A stretch of 40,642 bases of DNA from positions 1 through 40,642 of the IMG/VR virus record IMGVR_UViG_3300036828_000325. One strand, given 5' to 3'. Below the pieces are notes generated by a model. That model saw only the letters and a program-made list of their open reading frames with translations. It ran no database searches and had not been told where the DNA came from. Both the position numbers and the translations under genes were made by a program. Positions 31,325-38,624 of this stretch are shown piece after piece. The stretch's first letter is position 1, and each line of letters starts with the position of its first letter. This stretch comes from a virus.

Positions 31325-31370
31325 CCTTCGCCACGGCGGCGGGCGGAAGATGATCCGAGGAGGCTTGGTT

Positions 31371-31751
31371 ATGCAGGGGAAACCTAGAAACCCGGCCCTG
31401 GCGAAGTGGCGACGGGAAGCGGTGAACGGCGGACGCTGGCGCAAGGTCCACACGGCTGATGCGATTGCCCGGCTAGAGCGTCGGCTGTGCAACTCGGTCG
31501 CCCATGTCGTGAAGCCGCGACCGGCGGACTTCGACCGGTGGGAAGCGATGCGGGATCGGATCGATGCGTTACGAACCCTTCTGGCCGGTTTCCATGACGG
31601 CGAGGAACCGCCCGAGATTCCGGCCTCGATCCTGCCCCGGCGGAGCATGTTGCAGGAATTGGATGCGCTGCCGCCTGAGGGGAAATCCGATAGGGCGGGC
31701 GCGGCCCTTTCAGCGGCTAAACGCGGAGGTTTATCCGATGCCAAGCCCTAA
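31371..31751 (+). CDS. Hypothetical protein downstream of the origin-like region
   Basis: A 126-residue basic protein starting MQGKPRNPALAKWRREAVNG, with a helix DAIARLERRLCNSVAHVVKP and a Pro/Glu-rich segment before the end. AGGAGG (31358-31363) lies 7 bases before the ATG, which decides the start over an upstream in-frame codon. It overlaps the next gene by 14 bases. No family is recognised. Confidence 0.75.
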   Translation: MQGKPRNPALAKWRREAVNGGRWRKVHTADAIARLERRLCNSVAHVVKPRPADFDRWEAMRDRIDALRTLLAGFHDGEEPPEIPASILPRRSMLQELDALPPEGKSDRAGAALSAAKRGGLSDAKP

Positions 31752-32409
31752 CGATGCGGCGGTGCTCGGCGCCTACGGTGAAGCGGTTGAGGCGGCCAAG
31801 CGAGAGTGTGAGGCGAAGTGGGGCCTTGGACGGCTGGAACGTCTGGTGGCGCTCGGGAATACCGATCTGTTGGCCCGGTTCCGGCGCCAGCAACAAACCT
31901 GGGCGGCGGCGATAGCGGCGGCCTGGGGCTGTGAGGTGATCCCGGCGGGGGTGCTGGCGTCGGCGCAAGTCAGGGCGGAGGCGATGCAACGGGCATGGTG
32001 GGCGCTGAACGCCTGGGCGGAGGCGGAGGGTCATCGGCCTATCGCGCCTTGGGTGTGGGAGGTCCGGTTAGCGGATGGAACGGTCGCGGCCCTGGTCGAG
32101 GACGATGCGGCGGCGAGCAAGGTGATTGCCGAGGGGCGGGCGGTCGCGGTCTACACGGCGCAAGAGGTCGGGGCGCTGATCGATGCGATTCCGGGGGCGC
32201 TCCAGTTGGCGAAAGCGACGTGGCAAGGGGCGAAGTTCAAGGCGCCGGATGTTCCGAGAAGCAACGGCCAATGGGTCGCGGTGGGCGATGAAATCCCGTT
32301 CGGGGATGCTCCGCCAGGTGGGCTGACACAACCGGATTTAGGCGCGTCTAGCAACGCTTCGATGGCGTCCGCTGCGCTCCCGACATGGCAGGAGGATTTA
32401 GCGCCATGA
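31738..32409 (+). CDS. Hypothetical protein
   Basis: A 223-residue protein, Ala- and Trp-rich, with a helical start (NDAAVLGAYGEAVEAAKREC), RLERLVALGNTDLLARFRRQ and AMQRAWWALNAWAEAEGHRP. The C-terminal part contains EIPFGDAPPGG and is likely loose. GGAGG precedes the ATG by about 8 bases, and the stop overlaps the GcrA ATG (ATGA), so the three genes 31371-32903 form one unit. No function is recognised; in many phages a gene of this type stands before terminase. Confidence 0.7.
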   Translation: MPSPNDAAVLGAYGEAVEAAKRECEAKWGLGRLERLVALGNTDLLARFRRQQQTWAAAIAAAWGCEVIPAGVLASAQVRAEAMQRAWWALNAWAEAEGHRPIAPWVWEVRLADGTVAALVEDDAAASKVIAEGRAVAVYTAQEVGALIDAIPGALQLAKATWQGAKFKAPDVPRSNGQWVAVGDEIPFGDAPPGGLTQPDLGASSNASMASAALPTWQEDLAP

Positions 32410-32903
32410 ACATGACGTGGACGGCGGAACAAACGCGGCTGATGGCGCACGCTTGGCGCGGCGGGGAGTCGGCGGCGCGTATTGGCGCCCTGGTCGGGAT
32501 GACGGCGGCGGCGGTGCGGGGCAAGCGGTTGCGGCTCGGCCTGCCGCCACGGTCGCCCGTGTCGATTGCCGAGGCGTTCCGTGAGCGGGGCGCGTCCCTG
32601 GTCGGGCTGGGGCGCGAACCGCCTCCTGGCCGCCCTGAGGCGGTGTCGGCGCCGCTGTACGGGTCAACACCGCGCCCGTGGGTGCAGCGGATGGATGGCG
32701 AATGCTGCTGGCCGGTCGCAGGCTGGGGCGATGAAACCCTGTCGTGCTGCCTGCCGGTCGATGGGCGGTCGGCTTACTGCACGGGTCATCTGGCGTTGCT
32801 GCGGCGCGAGCCGTGGCCACCTATCGATCCGGAACGGATAAGGCTGCTTGAACGGATGGCGTGGGTGCGGAGTTGTCGGCGGCGGCCCTATGGCTACGCT
32901 TGA
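32406..32903 (+). CDS. GcrA-type cell-cycle regulator
   Basis: A 165-residue protein of the GcrA family, alphaproteobacterial sigma70 cofactors that respond to DNA methylation. The N-terminal HTH reads TWTAEQTRLMAHAWRGGESA, ARIGALVGMTAAAVRGKRLR, LGLPPRSPV. The C-terminal part carries the family cysteines, CCWPVAGWGDETLSCCLPVDG and YCTGHLALL, which contact RNA polymerase in the family. A long Pro/Arg-rich linker separates them. A phage copy could turn host transcription towards phage promoters. Its stop codon lies in the third recurrent element. The family is strong evidence for an alphaproteobacterial host. Confidence 0.88.
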   Translation: MNMTWTAEQTRLMAHAWRGGESAARIGALVGMTAAAVRGKRLRLGLPPRSPVSIAEAFRERGASLVGLGREPPPGRPEAVSAPLYGSTPRPWVQRMDGECCWPVAGWGDETLSCCLPVDGRSAYCTGHLALLRREPWPPIDPERIRLLERMAWVRSCRRRPYGYA

Positions 32904-32920
32904 CCGGTCAAACGAACGGG
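32899..32920 (+). promoter_or_regulatory. Recurrent element TTG-N7-AAACGAACG, copy 3
   Basis: CTTGACCGGTC then AAACGAACGGG, overlapping the stop codon of the GcrA-type gene and followed by GTTGAACGGGCGAGG. It stands 41 bases before the small gene at 32961 and the terminase pair. TTGACCGGTCAA inside it is a 12-bp palindrome. Confidence 0.65.
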
Positions 32921-32960
32921 TTGAACGGGCGAGGGAAGCCGCAACCCTGAGGGCTTTCCG

Positions 32961-33155
32961 ATGTCGAACACGCGCCCGTCAACCCGCGATACGATTACGA
33001 ATCCGCAAAGCGCGTCAACCGGTTCGCCAAAGCGGTCCGATCTGCTGAACGGCAAGCCGCGCACAACTTCGGCCGGGTCCAAGGGTCCGGCGTTCACGCC
33101 GGGCGATGACAAGTCGTCCTGGCCCTGTCCTTCGGACCCGTATGACGACGAATAG
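32961..33155 (+). CDS. Small Ser/Thr/Pro-rich protein before terminase
   Basis: A 64-residue polar protein, MSNTRPSTRDTITNPQSAST and so on, ending SSWPCPSDPYDDE, with no hydrophobic core and probably disordered. It starts 41 bases after a recurrent element, with GAGGG about 10 bases before the ATG, and ends 11 bases before the terminase small subunit gene. Coding is supported by position and spacing rather than by family. Confidence 0.5.
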   Translation: MSNTRPSTRDTITNPQSASTGSPKRSDLLNGKPRTTSAGSKGPAFTPGDDKSSWPCPSDPYDDE

Positions 33156-33166
33156 GGCGACGGGCG

Positions 33167-33631
33167 ATGTCCAAAATTGTCGCGATGCGCCGGGTTGAGC
33201 GGGTCGCCTATAGCGACGAAATCGCGGAAGCGATTTGCGAGGCTATCGCCACCACGCCGAGGGGTATCGATTTTTTGTGTGCGACGCATGAGGGGTTCCC
33301 GGCGGCGCGGACGGTGCGGCGGTGGGAGCGTGAGCGGCCGAATTTCAGGGCGGCTTACGAATTGGCGAAAGAGGCGCAATCGGATTTCCTGGCCTATGAG
33401 ACCTTGGAAATCGCCGACGATTCCGGTCGCGATACGAAGGTGATCCGGCGGAATGACGGGCAAGAGGTCGAGGTCTTAGACCGCGAGTGGGTGCAGCGGT
33501 CGGATATCCGGATCAAGGCGCGGCAATGGCTGTGCAAGGTGCTGAACCCGCGACGGTTCGGCGATAAGCTCGATGCGAACCTGACGATTGGTCATGTCCG
33601 TTACGAGGACGCTATCAGCCAATTGCGTTAG
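33167..33631 (+). CDS. terS: Terminase small subunit
   Basis: A 154-residue DNA-recognition subunit of the packaging motor. The N-terminal HTH domain reads YSDEIAEAICEAIATTPRGI then DFLCATHEGFPAARTVRRWE, followed by FRAAYELAKEAQSDFLAYET and the oligomerisation helices; the conserved end is RIKARQWLCKVLNPRRFGDK. This HTH-helix-KxRxWxxxKxxPxxxGDK pattern is typical of phage small terminases. The large subunit gene follows after 20 bases. Confidence 0.88.
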   Translation: MSKIVAMRRVERVAYSDEIAEAICEAIATTPRGIDFLCATHEGFPAARTVRRWERERPNFRAAYELAKEAQSDFLAYETLEIADDSGRDTKVIRRNDGQEVEVLDREWVQRSDIRIKARQWLCKVLNPRRFGDKLDANLTIGHVRYEDAISQLR

Positions 33632-33651
33632 GCGCGGCCTAGGGTCGGCTC

Positions 33652-35226
33652 ATGGCATTTGTCCAGTTGAGCGACGAGGCCAAGGGAATCCTTCAGCGTT
33701 ACAAGGACGAGCTTCCCCACTATGCGCGGTCGTGCCTGAAAATCAGGACTAAGGCCGGCGACCTGGCGGCGCTCCAATTCAACGGGGTGCAAGATTACGT
33801 CCACGCGCAGTTAGAGGCGCAACGGCGCAATACGGGGCGTGTGCGCGCGTTGATTTTGAAGGCCAGACAAGAGGGCCTGAGTACCTATATCGGGGCGCGG
33901 TTCTACCATCGGGCGATGTTCTGGCACGGGGTGAGCGTCTACATCCTGACGCATGAACAGGACGCGACCGCCCAGCTTTTCGATATGGTGGATCGGTTTC
34001 ACCGGAACATGCCGCCCGCGCTGCGGCCTGAGACCGGCGCGGCGAACGCCAAGGCGCTAAATTTCTCGGCCATGGGGTCCGGCTATAGCGTCGGAACGGC
34101 CGGGTCAAAGGCGGTCGGCCGGTCGAAAACGATCACGCTTTTCCACGGCTCCGAGGTCGCCCACTGGCCGAATGCGCGGGACCATTTCGCCGGGGTCGTC
34201 CAGGCGGTGCCTGATCTGGACGGAACGGAAATCGTGTTGGAGTCGACGGCGGCGGGGATCGGCGGCGAGTTTCACGAAAGATGGCAAGAGGCGGAGGCGG
34301 GCGCCGGGGACTATCAGGCGATTTTCGTTCCGTGGTTTTGGAGCCTGGATTATCAGCGGGCGCCGCCGGTCGGGTGGGAGCCAAACGAGGAAGAGGAGGA
34401 ACAAGGGCGGCTGTATGGGCTGACGATTCCGCAATTGGTCTGGCGGCGGGCGAAGTTGTTGGAGCTAAAGGACCCGGCGCTTTTTCGGCAGGAATATCCA
34501 AGCTCGGCGGCTGAGGCGTTCCAGGCCACGGGGCATGACTCGTTTATCGATTCGATGCTGGTGCTCCAGGCGCGCAAGCGGACCTGTGAGGGTATCGGGA
34601 GCCTGATTGTCGGAGTCGATCCGGCGCGGTTCGGGGATGATGGGTTCTGCTGCTGCTGGCGGCGCGGGCGTCACGTCGAAAAGGTCGAGCGGCGATACAA
34701 GCTCGATACGATCCAGGGCGCCAATTGGGTCCGGTCGATAGTCGAGCGGGACAACCCGGCGAAGGTGTTTATCGATGTCGGCGGCTCGGGCGCCGGGGTG
34801 GTCGATCTGCTCCACGATTGGGGCGAGCCGTGGTCGAAAATCTGCGAGGGGGTCAACTTCGGCGGGGCGCCGCATCAACCGACGCGCACGGGCGCCAGGG
34901 GCGAACTGATTCCAGGGCCTCGCAATAGGCGCGCGGAAATGTGGATGGCGCTGAAGGATTGGCTAGCCGATGTCGGCGGTGCGGACATTCCGGACGATGA
35001 CGCCTTGCACGCGGATTTGGTCTGTCCTGGCTACAAATATGACGCGCGCCAATTCGTGGTGCTGGAGTCGAAAGAGGATATCCGCAAGCGCGGGCTCCGG
35101 TCGCCCGATGGCGGCGACGCGCTGGCGTTGACGCTGGCGGCGCCGGTCGTGGCGAAAAGTGAGGGCGGCGACCGTTACCGGCGCCGCCCTTGGGGCAGTC
35201 TTCTCGATGATATTTGGGGACGCTAG
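33652..35226 (+). CDS. terL: Terminase large subunit
   Basis: A 524-residue packaging ATPase/nuclease. The ATPase part has a deviant Walker A, K70-ARQEGLST78, Walker B ITLFHGSE (161-168) with E168, and the coupling motif LEST (196-199). The RNase H-like nuclease has D323 in LIVGVDPARFGDDG, D375 in VFIDVGGSGAG and D489 in SPDGGDALALTL. It would bind portal and the small subunit, pump DNA and cut concatemers. Length and motifs are complete. It ends the plus-strand block. Confidence 0.95.
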   Translation: MAFVQLSDEAKGILQRYKDELPHYARSCLKIRTKAGDLAALQFNGVQDYVHAQLEAQRRNTGRVRALILKARQEGLSTYIGARFYHRAMFWHGVSVYILTHEQDATAQLFDMVDRFHRNMPPALRPETGAANAKALNFSAMGSGYSVGTAGSKAVGRSKTITLFHGSEVAHWPNARDHFAGVVQAVPDLDGTEIVLESTAAGIGGEFHERWQEAEAGAGDYQAIFVPWFWSLDYQRAPPVGWEPNEEEEEQGRLYGLTIPQLVWRRAKLLELKDPALFRQEYPSSAAEAFQATGHDSFIDSMLVLQARKRTCEGIGSLIVGVDPARFGDDGFCCCWRRGRHVEKVERRYKLDTIQGANWVRSIVERDNPAKVFIDVGGSGAGVVDLLHDWGEPWSKICEGVNFGGAPHQPTRTGARGELIPGPRNRRAEMWMALKDWLADVGGADIPDDDALHADLVCPGYKYDARQFVVLESKEDIRKRGLRSPDGGDALALTLAAPVVAKSEGGDRYRRRPWGSLLDDIWGR

Positions 35227-35254
35227 ATCGCCTTGTTGGCTCCCGTCGCGTCCG

Positions 35255-35267
35255 GCCGCTTTGCGGC
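35255..35267. terminator. Possible bidirectional terminator hairpin
   Basis: GCCGC-TTT-GCGGC is a perfect 5-bp stem between the convergent terminase and lipoprotein genes. There is no T-run on either strand, so termination is suggested only by its place. Confidence 0.35.
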
Positions 35268-35280
35268 TTAGGGTCGGTGA

Positions 35281-35601
35281 TTAGGTCGGGGCGGCGCCCG
35301 AGGAACATTGATACTCAACTGTGACCTGCACCCGCATACAACCGTATTGGTTGCTGAATAGGCATTGCCGCGTGACGCCGCCGAAGGCTTCGGCGTCCTT
35401 GTATCCCCAGGCGAGGCAACGCGCCTTAGCTGTTTCGTGGGCGGCGGCTGGGTCAACAATCGGCTTTTCGAAGGCGCCGTAAGCGAACGCGAGTTTCACC
35501 ACGCCATCGGATCGGCTGCCGCCGATGGCCTGCATGGTCTCGGCGGTAGCGCACGCGCTCAAGAGCGCGCAGGCGGCAAAGATTGCGATGATTTTGTGCA
35601 T
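35281..35601 (-). CDS. YecR-like lipoprotein
   Basis: A 106-residue protein with a lipoprotein signal: MHKIIAIFAACALLSACATA, lipobox LSAC, so the mature protein would be anchored to a membrane by a lipidated Cys18. The mature part matches YecR-like proteins: GGSRSDGVVKLAFAYGAFEK, ARCLAWGYKDAEAFGG and RVQVTVEYQC. The ATG at 35601 is preferred to one seven codons upstream because it places the signal peptide at the start. Phage lipoproteins often block superinfection or alter the host surface (moron-type role); this is inference. It is the last gene of the minus block. Confidence 0.85.
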   Translation of the reverse strand: MHKIIAIFAACALLSACATAETMQAIGGSRSDGVVKLAFAYGAFEKPIVDPAAAHETAKARCLAWGYKDAEAFGGVTRQCLFSNQYGCMRVQVTVEYQCSSGAAPT

Positions 35602-35666
35602 TAGAGAGTCCCCTATTCCCATTGTCCCGGTTACGCGACTGTAGCGGGTTCGTCAAAGCGGTTTCG

Positions 35667-35996
35667 TTAGCGGCGCCTGCGGTTCCTGTCGGGCGATTTC
35701 CAGGGCGCCGGGGCTTCGAGTCCGGCGGCGGCCGTTTGGATAGGCTCGGCCGCCGCAAGGGCCTCTGGCGGGCTTTCCTGGCGGCGGGCGGCCCGGTCCA
35801 GGCGGTTCGCCTCCTTGCGCTCGGCGGCGATGTAGCCAAGGGCCACCACGGCGGGGCCAGGGATCGGGGCGGCGCTGGTTTCCCAACGGCGGACCTGTCG
35901 GCCCTGGTCGCGGCCTTCAAGTTGAAGGAGTCGGCCAAGCTCGGCGGCGCTGAGGCCTAGCCATTGGCGAAGGGATTGCAGTTCGGCGCCGGTCAC
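35667..35996 (-). CDS. HTH DNA-binding protein
   Basis: A 109-residue protein from GTG 35996, chosen because AAGGAGA lies 9 bases before it. It begins with an XRE-like helix-turn-helix, TGAELQSLRQWLGLSAAELG, RLLQLEGRDQGRQVRRWETS, then IPGPAVVALGYIAAERKEAN, in the pattern of plasmid- and phage-type DNA-binding regulators. The C-terminus is Ala/Pro-rich and basic. It could regulate the early minus-strand operon in which it lies. Confidence 0.75.
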   Translation of the reverse strand: MTGAELQSLRQWLGLSAAELGRLLQLEGRDQGRQVRRWETSAAPIPGPAVVALGYIAAERKEANRLDRAARRQESPPEALAAAEPIQTAAAGLEAPAPWKSPDRNRRRR

Positions 35997-36000
35997 GGGC

Positions 36001-36279
36001 TTAGGTCTCCTTCGGGGCGATGGCTTCAAGGTCGTTGTATTCGTTCATGGCGTTGACGAGGGCGCGGGCGAACGACTCTTGGTCGGCGTCGGTCGTGCGC
36101 CACGCTTCGCCTCGTTTGGGGCGCGCGCGCATCGGGATCACAAGCACGGGCGCGTCGTCGCCTTCGTCGTCCAGGCCCATGATAATCATTGAGCCGTCAT
36201 TATGGCGATGGGGCTGGAGTCCACGGTCGCGTGTCGGGACAAGGGCGATGGCGTAGGGGCCTTTATAGTTCGGGTGCAT
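36001..36279 (-). CDS. Hypothetical protein
   Basis: A 92-residue protein. It begins MHPNYKGPYAIALVPTRDRG, has a strand pair SMIIMGLDDEGDDAPVLVIP and an acidic helical end FARALVNAMNEYNDLEAIAP. GGAG is about 8 bases before the ATG. It lies between two genes with gaps of 3-4 bases. No family is recognised. Confidence 0.7.
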   Translation of the reverse strand: MHPNYKGPYAIALVPTRDRGLQPHRHNDGSMIIMGLDDEGDDAPVLVIPMRARPKRGEAWRTTDADQESFARALVNAMNEYNDLEAIAPKET

Positions 36280-36282
36280 CGG

Positions 36283-36750
36283 TTAGGACTCCAGTTCGGG
36301 TTGCGGCCCGGCCTTGTTCAAGGCCTGGGCGATCAAGGCGACGTGCGGGCCGTGGCGAATGGACTCGGCCGTGTTCTCGTTGGTGAAGTCGAGGAAGAGG
36401 GCGTTTAGGGCTTTCCACATATCCGGGGCCGCTTCCTTCAGTTGACGGCGGCGGGCGATGCGGGCGGCTTCGGCGGCCTTCTCGGCGTTGCGCTTGGCCT
36501 TCTGCTCCAGTTCAAAGCGTTGACCGGTGCGGGCGAGGTGGCTGCGATAGCGGCCTAACATCAGGTTGAGCTTTGCGCGGGTGCGGCGCTTGTTCTCGTC
36601 GCCGCGCTGGAAGTAGCTGGATCGGACTCCGGTGGGCGTAACTTTGCCGTCGTCTTCGATAAAGACGAGTTCCCCGGCCCATGTCGGCTCTAGGCCGCTC
36701 ATGTCGCCTTTGAAGCCTAGGGCGGCTTCGACTCGGACTTCGTAGGGCAT
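36283..36750 (-). CDS. Hypothetical protein with basic coiled coil
   Basis: A 155-residue protein. The N-terminal part (VEAALGFKGDMSGLEPTWAG, FIEDDGKVTPTGVRSSYFQR) is mixed, and residues 60-110 form a long basic helix (ELEQKAKRNAEKAAEAARIA) likely to coil. Leader element A (36763-36836) is directly upstream on the minus strand, with AAGGAG before the start. Function unknown. Confidence 0.7.
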   Translation of the reverse strand: MPYEVRVEAALGFKGDMSGLEPTWAGELVFIEDDGKVTPTGVRSSYFQRGDENKRRTRAKLNLMLGRYRSHLARTGQRFELEQKAKRNAEKAAEAARIARRRQLKEAAPDMWKALNALFLDFTNENTAESIRHGPHVALIAQALNKAGPQPELES

Positions 36751-36762
36751 AGCGTGCGGTCT

Positions 36763-36836
36763 CCTTGGTCGGTGGTTCCTACGCCTTCAGGCCCGCCACG
36801 CTTGCGCGTTCGGGCCTTCGGGCGCTAGGGCGCGAT
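36763..36836 (-). promoter_or_regulatory. Structured leader RNA, copy A
   Basis: On the minus strand the RNA reads GCGC-YCTA-GCGC (short hairpin), CCGA, then AGGCCCG-AA-CGC-GCAA-GCG-TGG-CGGGCCT (outer 7-bp stem, internal loop, inner 3-bp stem with GNRA loop), then GAAGGCGTAGGAACCACCG and ACCAAGGAG just before the start of the gene at 36283-36750. Copies B, C and D are at 37461-37531, 38360-38434 and 39313-39376. Confidence 0.8.
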
Positions 36837-36846
36837 GGGCTGGCGG

Positions 36847-37230
36847 CTAGAAATTAGGCTCGGAAAAGTCCGGGTCCTGTAGGTTGTCGATCCATTCGGG
36901 CCGATCCCCGATTTCTACTTCTGGCGCCTCGAAAGTTTCACCCAAGGCGTCGGCTAACTCGCGCAGGCGGTTTTTGAATTCGTCGTAAATCTGGCCGCGC
37001 TCGCCTTCCTGCCATTTCTCGGATTTTTCGTCATAGTAGGACTCGGCGTCGTTGGCCGCGTCTTCCATGATCGCGCAGGCCTCGTTCTGGGCCTCGGCGA
37101 ATTTCTCCAGCAAGGCGGCGGCTTCGGTGGCGAAGGTGTCGGCCAGGGTCAACAATTCGTCAAAGGCTTCGCCCGCGTTGCAGGCATGAACGGAAAGTAG
37201 GGTGAGGTCGGCTTGGGTGAGTTTCAGCAC
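36847..37230 (-). CDS. Acidic hypothetical protein
   Basis: A 127-residue strongly acidic helical protein, MLKLTQADLTLLSVHACNAG, with long Glu/Ala-rich helices (FATEAAALLEKFAEAQNEAC, ESYYDEKSEKWQEGERGQIY) and an acidic tail. AAGGAGG lies 8 bases before the GTG start. Small acidic early proteins in phages often mimic DNA or bind host enzymes; here this is only a suggestion from composition. Confidence 0.7.
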   Translation of the reverse strand: MLKLTQADLTLLSVHACNAGEAFDELLTLADTFATEAAALLEKFAEAQNEACAIMEDAANDAESYYDEKSEKWQEGERGQIYDEFKNRLRELADALGETFEAPEVEIGDRPEWIDNLQDPDFSEPNF

Positions 37231-37233
37231 GGG

Positions 37234-37449
37234 TTAGGCCTCCTTGGGGGTCATGAGGGCGAGGGCGCGAGCGCGGAGGTCGTAGGGATCGGGGCGTCCG
37301 GCGAGGCCAAGCGCGTCCATGGCTGCGAGCAAGGCGGTTTCCGTGTCGTTGTACCCGGCGTGTGCCTGCATCACGCGAGTCATCTGCTGAATCACGGTCA
37401 AGGTGTGCAGCGATTTCGCCACGGGGGTTGCGGGGGTGGGAAGGGCCAT
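37234..37449 (-). CDS. Hypothetical protein
   Basis: A 71-residue helical protein, MALPTPATPVAKSLHTLTVI, QQMTRVMQAHAGYNDTETAL, ending ALMTPKEA. It starts downstream of leader copy B, with AAGGAG about 10 bases before the ATG, and ends 3 bases before the GTG of the next gene, with which it forms a pair. A longer frame upstream is not supported. No family is recognised. Confidence 0.65.
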   Translation of the reverse strand: MALPTPATPVAKSLHTLTVIQQMTRVMQAHAGYNDTETALLAAMDALGLAGRPDPYDLRARALALMTPKEA

Positions 37450-37460
37450 TGTCGGGAGTC

Positions 37461-37531
37461 TCCTTGGTCGGTTGCATGCCTTCAGGCCCGCCACGCTTTC
37501 GCGCTCGGGCCTTCGGGCGCTAGAGCGCGAT
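37461..37531 (-). promoter_or_regulatory. Structured leader RNA, copy B
   Basis: Minus-strand RNA: GCGC-TCTA-GCGC, then AGGCCCG-AG-CGC-GAAA-GCG-TGG-CGGGCCT, GAAGGC, and ACCAAGGAG before the gene at 37234-37449. The inner loop is GAAA where copy A has GCAA, both GNRA. On the plus strand the outer arms are 37484-37490 and 37506-37512. Confidence 0.8.
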
Positions 37532-37541
37532 GCGGCGGCGG

Positions 37542-37775
37542 TTAGCGGGCGGTTGCCCAAGCTAAGGCTTGTTCCTTCGTCTTGTGCGGGCAAGCGGTGC
37601 GGGTGGCGCGGCCGGTGTCCACGTGAAAGCGCGCGTCGCGGGCGGTGTTGGCGCTGACTTCGGCGCTCCAGGCCTCGTAAAAGGTCCAAAGGTCGTTGGC
37701 GTCGGCGAAGGTGGCGAGGGCGCGGCTGCGGCCGGTCCAGTCGGAAAGGACAAGGGCGAAGGGAAGGGTGAACAT
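37542..37775 (-). CDS. Hypothetical protein
   Basis: A 77-residue protein starting MFTLPFALVLSDWTGRSRAL, with TFADANDLWTFYEAWSAEVS and RFHVDTGRATRTACPHKTKE. It appears to be a small mixed alpha/beta protein. It follows the gene at 37788 by 12 bases and ends just before leader copy B. No function is recognised. Confidence 0.65.
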   Translation of the reverse strand: MFTLPFALVLSDWTGRSRALATFADANDLWTFYEAWSAEVSANTARDARFHVDTGRATRTACPHKTKEQALAWATAR

Positions 37776-37787
37776 GTGATTCCGATC

Positions 37788-38348
37788 CTAGAAGATGCGC
37801 GGGAAGGTGGCGATGGCGTTGCGCCCTGCGGGCGTAATGCCGCCATTTGCTTTGCAGTAGCCAAAGGCGTTCAAGCTGACCAACGCCATATCGAAGGCGC
37901 CCGCGTCCACGCCATGGCGGCGGGCCTCGTCGCGGCGGGCGCGGGGGATCAGGCCGTCCAGGCACGCCAACACCACGCGTTCGGCGTGTTCAAGCTCGGG
38001 TGTGTCGGCCTGAGGAAGGAACGGCGCCACGTCGGCGGCGCGGACGAAAAAGGTCACGCCAGAGTCGCGCCCCTGGAACGTCGATTGGCGGGCGATCACG
38101 ACTCCAGCCGGGATCGGGATGCAGCGGTCGCGCTGGCCGAAGTCGAACGGATCGGCGGCGGGCGTTCCGATGCTGACGCTATCGGCAAGGCGGATGGCGC
38201 TGAACAGGTCGCGCGAACCGCCATCCCATAGACCGGCGCCTGCCGGGATGGTGACGCTCTCGCAAATCACGGCGCTGAACGTGCGCCCGGCGAAGTGGCG
38301 TTTCAGGGCGGCGGGGACCTGGGCGGGGGTGAGGTGGATTTCGGTCAT
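37788..38348 (-). CDS. Conserved-type hypothetical phage protein
   Basis: A 186-residue protein. It begins MTEIHLTPAQVPAALKRHFA and GRTFSAVICESVTIPAGAGL with WDGGSRDLFSAIRLADS, a pattern seen in early-region proteins of other proteobacterial phages and of unknown role. The second half is helical (RVVLACLDGLIPRARRDEAR). It is preceded by leader copy C with an AAGGA site. Confidence 0.7.
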   Translation of the reverse strand: MTEIHLTPAQVPAALKRHFAGRTFSAVICESVTIPAGAGLWDGGSRDLFSAIRLADSVSIGTPAADPFDFGQRDRCIPIPAGVVIARQSTFQGRDSGVTFFVRAADVAPFLPQADTPELEHAERVVLACLDGLIPRARRDEARRHGVDAGAFDMALVSLNAFGYCKANGGITPAGRNAIATFPRIF

Positions 38349-38359
38349 GGGAGTCGGTG

Positions 38360-38434
38360 TCCTTGGTCGGTGGTTTCTACGCCTTCAGGCCCGCCAGCGT
38401 TTCCGCTTCGGGCCTTCGGGCGCTAGAGCGCGAT
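38360..38434 (-). promoter_or_regulatory. Structured leader RNA, copy C
   Basis: Minus-strand RNA: GCGC-TCTA-GCGC, then AGGCCCG-AA-GCG-GAAA-CGC-TGG-CGGGCCT. The inner stem is GCG/CGC instead of CGC/GCG in the other copies, a double change on both sides that keeps pairing. It precedes the gene at 37788-38348. Plus-strand outer arms: 38387-38393 and 38409-38415. Confidence 0.8.
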
Positions 38435-38444
38435 GTGAGGGAGG

Positions 38445-38624
38445 TTAGCGGGTGCGGCGTTGGGCAATTCCCCACGCCTTCAGGCGTTCGATTGGATAGG
38501 CGTTATTCGCGGCGCCGACGGCGATGGCTTCGGCCGCGCTTGGCGCCTGAACGGTGAAGAGGTAGCGCGTGGCGCCGTTCTTCAGGGTGAGGTGCAGTTG
38601 GTAACGCTTGGGTTCGAGGGTCAT
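38445..38624 (-). CDS. Small beta-rich protein
   Basis: A 59-residue protein, MTLEPKRYQLHLTLKNGATR, YLFTVQAPSAAEAIAVGAAN, NAYPIERLKAWGIAQRRTR. The strand-turn-strand start followed by a SAAEAI helix resembles small phage proteins with a beta-beta-alpha fold. The ATG is set by CCAAGGA upstream. A hairpin-less relic of the leader element (38625-38661) lies directly before it. Confidence 0.7.
   Translation of the reverse strand: MTLEPKRYQLHLTLKNGATRYLFTVQAPSAAEAIAVGAANNAYPIERLKAWGIAQRRTR

Larger units (their letters stand above)
30957..31370. other. Putative replication origin: octamer repeats and large hairpins
   Basis: No convincing gene is seen in these 414 bases. AAGGCGGT occurs six times in direct orientation within 77 bases (from 30983, 30995, 31010, 31018, 31032, 31052) and three times inverted (31106, 31128, 31321). 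Then follow a GGGCGCCC palindrome (31163-31170), a pyrimidine/purine hairpin (31167-31212), a GC hairpin (31222-31240) and a long stem-loop (31272-31324). Repeats plus strong secondary structure immediately after a primase-helicase gene suggest an origin with initiator sites. A 102-codon frame across it (31045-31353) lacks protein-like character. Confidence 0.65.

Noticed and set aside
31045-31353. 102-codon frame within the origin-like region
   Set aside because: It is made of repeat octamers and hairpin arms, has no ribosome binding site, and ends in low-complexity residues.
37615-37630. Third CACGTG site as parS
   Set aside because: Only about 10 of 16 positions match; the core hexamer alone is common.
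38471-38490. GCCTTCAGG motif as another leader element
   Set aside because: It is inside the coding end of the gene at 38445-38624 and lacks the outer and inner stems.
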